Assembly (NCBI RefSeq): GCF_036038375.1
Contig: NZ_CP107935.1
Coordinates: 8,494,001 to 8,558,000 of the forward strand
DNA from: Streptomyces sp. NBC_00414
Lineage (GTDB): Bacteria > Actinomycetota > Actinomycetes > Streptomycetales > Streptomycetaceae
Direction of reading: 5' to 3'
DNA length: 64,000 nucleotides
The translations under genes were made by a program, and so were the position numbers. A model generated the notes under the pieces. That model had not been told where the DNA came from and did not search any database. It worked only from the letters and a program-made list of their open reading frames with translations. Numbering within the stretch: position 1 is the stretch's first letter; each line of letters starts with the position of its first letter. Below are positions 59,017 through 64,000 of the stretch, piece after piece.

Positions 59017-59131
59017 CAGCCCTCCGACCGTCCCTCAGGGTCACGGCGGCGACGAACCCGCACGTCTGAGGGTCGCGGGGACCGGCGCACCCGGCGGCAG
59101 CGGACCCGCACCCGCCCATCGGCCCCCGGCC

Positions 59132-59662
59132 CTACTCCTCGTGGGCGACCCGGTGGGCCTTCGCCAGCTCGACGTACAGCGTGCCGTTCAGGGAGACACC
59201 CTCCTGCTCCTCGGCGGTGAGTTCCCGCTTCACCTTGGCCGGGACACCCGCGACGAGCACCCCCGGAGGGACCCGCATACCCTGCGGCACCAACGCCTGC
59301 GCGGCGACGAGCGACCCCGCCCCGATCACCGCCCCGTTCAGGATCGTCGCCCCCATCCCCACGAGACAGTCGTCCTCGACGACCGCCCCGTGCACCACGG
59401 CGTTGTGCCCGATGGACACCCGCTCACCGATGCTGATCGGAAAACCCGGGTCGACATGAAGCGTGCAGTTGTCCTGGACGTTGCTGTCGGCGCCGATCAC
59501 GATCGGACCGCAGTCCGCGCGCAGCACCGCGCCGTACCAGACGCTCGCACCCGCAAGCAGGGTGACGTCCCCGATGACCACGGACGTGGGCGCCACGAAC
59601 GCCTCCGGGTCCACCTGCGGATCCTTGCCGCCGATCCCCATGACCAGCGCTTCGTGCGTCAT
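59132..59662 (-). CDS. Gamma-carbonic anhydrase-like hexapeptide-repeat protein
   Basis: A 176-residue left-handed beta-helix protein. Hexapeptide turns such as VVIGDVTLLAGASVWYGAVL and GPIVIGADSNVQDNCTLHVD, and the metal His in GHNAVVHGAVVEDDCLVGMG, match the YrdA/PaaY/gamma-CA family. It forms trimers with zinc between subunits. Whether it hydrates CO2 or does another reaction is unclear. ATG 59662 has GAGGAG 6 bases upstream. It is divergent from the fusion gene at 59820. Confidence 0.9.
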   Translation of the reverse strand: MTHEALVMGIGGKDPQVDPEAFVAPTSVVIGDVTLLAGASVWYGAVLRADCGPIVIGADSNVQDNCTLHVDPGFPISIGERVSIGHNAVVHGAVVEDDCLVGMGATILNGAVIGAGSLVAAQALVPQGMRVPPGVLVAGVPAKVKRELTAEEQEGVSLNGTLYVELAKAHRVAHEE

Positions 59663-59819
59663 CACCGTCTCCTCGTCGTCGGTACACCGGCACGGTAGGC
59701 GATGGACCGTCGGCACGGCCCCCCGGGTCCGTGTCACCCGTCCCGGGCGAGGCGTGGCCGCCCGGCGGGGGAGAGGGTGACGTGCCGACAGGTTTCCGAA
59801 GGGCCGGGAGGGCACGGAC

Positions 59820-62084
59820 ATGGTGTTCACTGGTCTCGTCCGGATGGTGACGGGCCGTATCGGGGGTCCCGTCGGCCGACAGCTCGTGAGTGTGAGCATC
59901 CTGGACATGGCGACCCGTCTCGCCGCGCAGGCCTTCCTGGCCGCGCTGCCGATGCTCTTCGCCATCGCGTCCTTCACCCCGCCCGCGATCCGCCAGGAAC
60001 TGGTGGGGACGCTGCGCGACCAGCTGGGCACCAGGGGGCCGGTCCTGACCCAGGTCGACGAGGTCTACGACGGCACCGCCGAGTCGCTGGAGGCCTGGGG
60101 CGCGGTCGGCGTGCTGGTGGCGCTCCTGTCCGCGACCGCCTTCAGCCGGGCGCTGCAACGGCTGTGCGAGCGCTCCTGGCACCTGCCGCGCTCCGGGCTG
60201 CGGACGGTGGTGTGGCGCTGGGGCGTGTGGCTCCTCGTCTGGGTCACGGTCCTGGTGTCCCAGGGAACGCTGCGCGACGGGTTCGGCACCGGGCCCCTTC
60301 TGGGGTTCCCCCTGCAGCTCGTCTCCGCGGTCCTCATGTGGTGGTGGACGCAGCATCTGCTGCTGGCCGGGCGGGTGGCGTGGCTGCCACTGCTGCCGGG
60401 CGCCCTGCTCACCGGCCTCGGGGTCGTCCTGTACTCCGCGTTCTCCGGGCTCTGGCTGCCGCGTTCACTGGCGCTGAGCGTCGAACGGTACGGGCCGCTC
60501 GGCTCGGTCTTCACGGTGCTGTCGTGGCTCATCTTCTTCTTCGCGATCGTCGCCGGCGGAATCGCCATCGGTTACGTGCTCGCCCACGACGAGTTCCTCG
60601 CCCCCCGGCTGGGACTGCCCACACCACCGCACAGCGGATCCCCCGCCGGATCGCCCGCCGACACCCTCGTGGGATCCCCGGCCGGATCGCCTGCCGGATC
60701 GCCTGCCAGGGGTGATGCGCCCCGGCGGGCCACGAACGATCGTGACGTCATGGAACCCACTACACGGGGGCAGCGGTGGTCGGCGCGCGGCGCGCTGGCG
60801 GCGGCCGCGGCGGCGGTACTGGTGCTGGGCGTGTTCGCCGGACTGCGGACCTTCGCCCTGCTGGGCGTGGGACTGGCCGGTCTGGCGGTCACCGCGGCGG
60901 CGCTCTGGTGGGTGCTGACCCGGCGGAGCGTGTGGCGTCTGCTCGCCCTGGTCCTGGCCGTCGCGGCACCGGTGTGGATCGTCGTCGCGTACTCCCGGGC
61001 GCATCTGGCGTGGGTCGTCGCCGTGGCCGGGGCGCTGCTGCTGGTCGCCGTCGGGGCGGGCCGCAGCGCCCTCGTCGGTGCCGACGGACCGGCCCGGACG
61101 CCGGAACACCCCGCCCCGCCGGTCCGGCACCCCGTCCTGATCATGAATCCGCGCTCGGGCGGCGGGAAGGTGGAGCGGTTCGGACTGCGGGAGAAGGCCG
61201 AGGCACTGGGCGCGCAGGTACTCCTCCTCGAAGGACCGGGCGAGACCGACGTGGCCGAACTGGCGCGCAAGGCCGCGGCCGAGGGCGCCGATCTGCTCGG
61301 CGTCGCGGGCGGGGACGGCACCCAGGCACTGGTGGCCGATGTCGCCGCCTCGCTCGGCATCCCCTTCCTCGTGGTGCCGGCCGGCACCCGCAACCACTTC
61401 GCCCTCGACCTGGGCCTCGACCGCGACGATCCGGCCAAGGCGCTCGACGCGCTGACCGACGGGGTGCTGCTCCGCGTCGACCTGGGCCGGGCGGCCGACC
61501 ACCCCTTCGTCAACAACGTGTCGTTCGGGGCGTACGCCGAGGTGGTGCAGAGCCCGTCCTACCGCGACGGCAAGACCCGTACGACCATGGAACTCCTCCC
61601 CGACCTGCTCATCGGCCACCGGGGCGCGCGGCTTGCCGCCCGGGCGGACGAGACGGCCTTCGCCGAACCGCAGGCACTGCTGGTGAGCAACAACCCCTAC
61701 GGCACGGGCGACATCGCCGGGCTCGGACGCCGGTCCCGGCTGGACGGCGGCGAGTTGGGGGTCGTCGGTGTCGACGTGACCAGTGCCGCCCAGGCCGCCG
61801 GACTCCTGCGCGGGCGCCGTGCCACCGGGCTGACCCGGGTCACGGCGCGCGAGGTGGTCGTCGACGCCGACCGGGAGCTGATCCCGGTCGGCGTCGACGG
61901 AGAGGCACTGAACCTGAGGGTCCCCGTGCGCTGCGAGGCCCGGCCGGGCGCGCTGCGCGTCCTGGTGCCGCGGCACCGCCCGGGGATGCGCCGGCCGCTG
62001 CCCCGGCTCGACTGGGCCCGGATCGCCCGGCTGGCCCTGCCGTCGGCCGGCGGCCGCGCACGGTCGGCGGAGTCCGGTGGATGA
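59820..62084 (+). CDS. YihY/BrkB-like membrane domain fused to a diacylglycerol kinase domain
   Basis: A 754-residue protein. Residues 1-265 are a six-helix YihY/BrkB-like region (ATRLAAQAFLAALPMLFAIA, ERYGPLGSVFTVLSWLIFFF). A linker of GSPAGSPA repeats (about 275-298) follows, then PRRATNDRDVMEPTTRG. Three or four more helices run to about 415. The kinase domain contains HPVLIMNPRSGGGKVERFGL, GVAGGDGTQALVADVAASLG (GGDGT nucleotide motif) and PAGTRNHFALDLGL. The second half from Met 311 looks like a complete stand-alone gene. A fusion by repeat-driven readthrough is likely. It would phosphorylate diacylglycerol or a similar lipid at the membrane. Confidence 0.88.
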   Translation: MVFTGLVRMVTGRIGGPVGRQLVSVSILDMATRLAAQAFLAALPMLFAIASFTPPAIRQELVGTLRDQLGTRGPVLTQVDEVYDGTAESLEAWGAVGVLVALLSATAFSRALQRLCERSWHLPRSGLRTVVWRWGVWLLVWVTVLVSQGTLRDGFGTGPLLGFPLQLVSAVLMWWWTQHLLLAGRVAWLPLLPGALLTGLGVVLYSAFSGLWLPRSLALSVERYGPLGSVFTVLSWLIFFFAIVAGGIAIGYVLAHDEFLAPRLGLPTPPHSGSPAGSPADTLVGSPAGSPAGSPARGDAPRRATNDRDVMEPTTRGQRWSARGALAAAAAAVLVLGVFAGLRTFALLGVGLAGLAVTAAALWWVLTRRSVWRLLALVLAVAAPVWIVVAYSRAHLAWVVAVAGALLLVAVGAGRSALVGADGPARTPEHPAPPVRHPVLIMNPRSGGGKVERFGLREKAEALGAQVLLLEGPGETDVAELARKAAAEGADLLGVAGGDGTQALVADVAASLGIPFLVVPAGTRNHFALDLGLDRDDPAKALDALTDGVLLRVDLGRAADHPFVNNVSFGAYAEVVQSPSYRDGKTRTTMELLPDLLIGHRGARLAARADETAFAEPQALLVSNNPYGTGDIAGLGRRSRLDGGELGVVGVDVTSAAQAAGLLRGRRATGLTRVTAREVVVDADRELIPVGVDGEALNLRVPVRCEARPGALRVLVPRHRPGMRRPLPRLDWARIARLALPSAGGRARSAESGG

Positions 62085-62091
62085 ACCCGGG

Positions 62092-62553
62092 CTACAGCGG
62101 CGCCCCGTACACCTTGTGGGCCTGCGCGTGGCCGTAGGAGGCCAGGGACCAGATCACCAGCACGTCGAAAGCGATGATCAGGATCGACCAGATCGGGTAG
62201 TACGGCGTGAAGAAGAAGTTCTCCAGCGCGCTCAGCGCGGCGACCGTGATCCCGACGACGCGCGCCCACGTCTTGCCCTTGAACACCGTGAAGGCGGCGG
62301 CCACGATGACGATCCCGGAGATCAGGTGGACCCAGCCCCACACATTGATGTTGAGGTCGTACGGGTAGTCGTTCGACCGGGTGTAGAAGTTGTCCTCCAT
62401 CAACGCGCCCATGCCGACGAACACCTGGTACGCGCCCACGATGGCCATCATGCAGACGGCGAAGACGACCCCGCCGACCATCAGGGGCTTGACCCGGGGT
62501 TCCTGCGGGGGCGAGCCCTGCCGGGTCTGCCCTGTCGAAGTCTGCTCAGCCAT
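62092..62553 (-). CDS. Small four-helix membrane protein (DUF7144-like)
   Basis: A 153-residue protein with a charged N-terminus of about 20 residues and four transmembrane helices: LMVGGVVFAVCMMAIVGAYQ, WGWVHLISGIVIVAAAFTVF, WARVVGITVAALSALENFFF and WSILIIAFDVLVIWSLASYG. The pattern is frequent in Streptomyces and has no known function. AAGGAGGT, a perfect ribosome site, lies 8 bases before ATG 62553. The 3' end is 7 bases from the end of the fusion gene, so transcription converges here without room for a terminator. Confidence 0.85.
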   Translation of the reverse strand: MAEQTSTGQTRQGSPPQEPRVKPLMVGGVVFAVCMMAIVGAYQVFVGMGALMEDNFYTRSNDYPYDLNINVWGWVHLISGIVIVAAAFTVFKGKTWARVVGITVAALSALENFFFTPYYPIWSILIIAFDVLVIWSLASYGHAQAHKVYGAPL

Positions 62554-62746
62554 GTCGGGTACCTCCTTGTCGGGAGGAGGAGCATCCCGCCGGTTCCAGG
62601 GGCTGAGCTTCACCCGCTGTGGATGAGTGTCGTGACGGAGTGAGTGCGAGGCGGCCGCCGCCGTCACCCCCGCTGTGTGATGTGTCCTCGGCACAGCCTG
62701 TGAGAATGGTGACGTGACCCGGCCCCGGCAGCGGAGGTGACGCGGC

Positions 62747-63043
62747 ATGGGAACGGCGGAGGAACGCCCCGGACCCGAGCGGGACGAGGCGCGGCCCGTG
62801 GGCGGCGACTTCGAGATCCGTATCAAGGGCAGGGTCTCCCAGGCCTTCAGGTCTGCCTTCGCCGAGTTGACGGTCACGGTCAGTCCGCCGGAGACCGTCC
62901 TGCACGGCGCGCGGCTCGACCAGGCGGCTCTGTACGGGATCCTGGACCGCATTCAGGCCCTCGGACTCGAACTGGTGGAAGTGCGCCGATTGCCCGAGGG
63001 CCGTGGTCCCGGTGCGGAGTCCGCCTCCCCCAACTCGCCTTAG
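62747..63043 (+). CDS. Small conserved protein of unknown function
   Basis: A 98-residue protein with acidic N-terminus, core GDFEIRIKGRVSQAFRSAFA, LTVTVSPPETVLHGARLDQA and LYGILDRIQALGLELVEVRR, and a Gly/Ser/Pro tail. The core looks like a compact alpha/beta fold known only as a conserved Streptomyces protein. GGAGGTGA lies before the ATG. Possibly transcribed with the LuxR-type gene 110 bases downstream. Confidence 0.75.
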   Translation: MGTAEERPGPERDEARPVGGDFEIRIKGRVSQAFRSAFAELTVTVSPPETVLHGARLDQAALYGILDRIQALGLELVEVRRLPEGRGPGAESASPNSP

Positions 63044-63153
63044 ATCCCGTCCGGCATCGAGGTGAATTGGTGCTGGTCCCCTTCCCGTTCCAAGATCCAG
63101 CTCCCACGGTTGCTGTGTACCGCTCTCCGCCCTCTGCCGAGGAGGTGAGTCAC

Positions 63154-63636
63154 ATGCCCACCGTGCTGAACGCCGGACAGAGAGGAAGGCAAGCGCACTC
63201 CGACGGGCCGGAATTCGAGCGGGTGTCCGTGCTGCAGGGGCAGTTACGGGCCCTGGACCGGACCGCCGAGGACGCGGACACCGTGGTGACCGCGTGTCTG
63301 GTGTGGGTCGCCGACGCACTCATGGACATCGCCGCCGAGTCGGGCGACCCGCGCAGTACACACATGTTGCTGGACGAGGCGTCGGCCGCGCTGGCCGCCG
63401 TGCCCGACGGCGACGCCGGACGCCCGGACCTCGCGAAGCCGGCCGGCCTCCTGACGGAACGCGAGCACGCGGTGCTCGTCAGGCTCCAGGAGGACGTGCC
63501 GCTCCGGCAGATCGGCTCGGAACTCTTCATCTCGCACAACACGGTCAAGAGCCACGTGCGGGCCGTCTACCGCAAACTCAGGGTGTCGTCGCGTACGGCG
63601 GCCGTCGCCCGCGCGAGGCAACTGGCGCTCATCTGA
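63154..63636 (+). CDS. LuxR-type HTH regulator without receiver domain
   Basis: A 160-residue protein with an N-terminal helical region (FERVSVLQGQLRALDRTAED; about residues 20-90) and a C-terminal LuxR/GerE HTH: GLLTEREHAVLVRLQEDVPL, RQIGSELFISHNTVKSHVRA and VYRKLRVSSRTAAVARARQL. No phospho-acceptor receiver is present. GGAGGTGA lies 5-6 bases before ATG 63154. It ends 17 bases from the convergent LuxR-family gene; the two HTH regions are similar to each other, suggesting old duplication. Targets unknown. Confidence 0.87.
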   Translation: MPTVLNAGQRGRQAHSDGPEFERVSVLQGQLRALDRTAEDADTVVTACLVWVADALMDIAAESGDPRSTHMLLDEASAALAAVPDGDAGRPDLAKPAGLLTEREHAVLVRLQEDVPLRQIGSELFISHNTVKSHVRAVYRKLRVSSRTAAVARARQLALI

Positions 63637-63653
63637 ACGCCCGGTCGTTCGCG

Positions 63654-64000
63654 TCAGAGCAGTTCGAGTTCACGGGCTCGCCGTACCGCGGCCGACCGCC
63701 GGGTCACGGCGAGCTTGCGGTAGACGCTCTTGAGATGCGTCTTCACCGTGTTGACCGACACGTACAGCTCGTCGGCGATCTCCTCCGTCGTCATCATCTG
63801 CGCCAGATGGAGCAGCACTTCGCGTTCGCGCGCGCTGAGCGGCTCGACCGGGGACCGGTCGTCCCGTGGCCGGGGATCCGGCATGCCGCGCGCGCCGGAC
63901 ACCGCCTGTGCCGGGAGGCGGTGGACACGCGTCTCGCCGAGCGAGGCGGCGCACGCGTGCCGCACCGACTGCCGCAGCCCCTCGGCGAGCCAGCCGTCCG
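63654..64000 (-). CDS. LuxR-family regulator (partial, N-terminus beyond window)
   Basis: The C-terminal GerE HTH is complete: PLSAREREVLLHLAQMMTTE, EIADELYVSVNTVKTHLKSV and YRKLAVTRRSAAVRRARELE. The frame stays open to the window edge (residues DGWLAEGLRQSVRHACAASL upstream), so the ATG-like start at 63965 is not needed. The gene is probably a larger regulator, perhaps of the LAL/MalT type. The missing part decides its class. Confidence 0.8.
   Translation of the reverse strand, partial: DGWLAEGLRQSVRHACAASLGETRVHRLPAQAVSGARGMPDPRPRDDRSPVEPLSAREREVLLHLAQMMTTEEIADELYVSVNTVKTHLKSVYRKLAVTRRSAAVRRARELELL

Overview
The window is chromosomal DNA of a Streptomyces or very close relative. The evidence is very high GC with a strong G/C third-position bias, frequent GTG and some TTG starts, GTGA/ATGA stop-start overlaps, a Tuf3-type second elongation factor Tu, a SpoIIE-type PAS/GAF/phosphatase/kinase protein, a paired ATP-binding anti-sigma-like protein and helix-turn-helix regulator, and a TTA (bldA-type) codon. 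I see no transposase, integrase, phage gene, rRNA operon or CRISPR array. Most genes are compact housekeeping or catabolic units.

Layout. 0-9.7 kb: PPOX enzyme (partial), an isochorismatase-fold protein lacking its triad, a Rieske lipoprotein, an S9 peptidase, a HipA-like kinase/DUF3037 pair, two SDR reductases, an oligopeptide-type binding lipoprotein and uracil-DNA glycosylase. 9.8-19.4 kb: small conserved proteins, a DinB-like protein, an anti-sigma-like ATPase with an HTH/TPR regulator, a GNAT, a Gfo/Idh oxidoreductase, apolipoprotein N-acyltransferase, and a TetR-controlled SnoaL/NmrA operon with a clearly readable promoter and twin operators. 19.9-22.4 kb: an HxlR/carboxymuconolactone decarboxylase pair, a tRNA-like RNA element in permuted order between two terminators, and UppP. 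22.6-27.6 kb: a Gfo/Idh-PmoA-cupin operon behind a LacI-type operator, then an HxlR/thiolase pair. 27.7-34.9 kb: a TVP38 membrane protein, an AlkD-like protein, tuf3 with an unusual leader, a spermidine-synthase-like protein, an MFS exporter, a Q/P-rich membrane protein and a hotdog thioesterase-like protein.

35.0-52.9 kb is a large carbohydrate/cyclitol catabolic region. A LacI regulator diverges from a dioxygenase-SDR-Gfo/Idh-Gfo/Idh operon of unknown substrate. Next comes a complete myo-inositol system: an ABC importer (binding protein, permease, ATPase) with IolE-like and IolG-like enzymes on the minus strand, and iolC, an IolJ-type aldolase, iolB, iolD, iolA and a GntR regulator on the plus strand. 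The two halves fire from back-to-back promoters embedded in a 64-bp imperfect palindrome. Together they would import inositol and convert it through scyllo-inosose, the cyclic dione, 5-deoxyglucuronate and 5-dehydro-2-deoxygluconate phosphate to DHAP and acetyl-CoA.

53-64 kb: the SpoIIE-type phosphatase, a Tat-exported GH3 beta-glucosidase, DedA, a gamma-carbonic-anhydrase-like protein, a YihY/diacylglycerol-kinase fusion, small proteins and two LuxR-type regulators, the last cut by the window end.

The least explained elements are the permuted tRNA-like RNA (about 21.3-21.4 kb), the leader-peptide-plus-hairpin arrangement before tuf3, an AT-rich hairpin island at 7.0-7.2 kb, and an in-frame repeat insertion in iolD.
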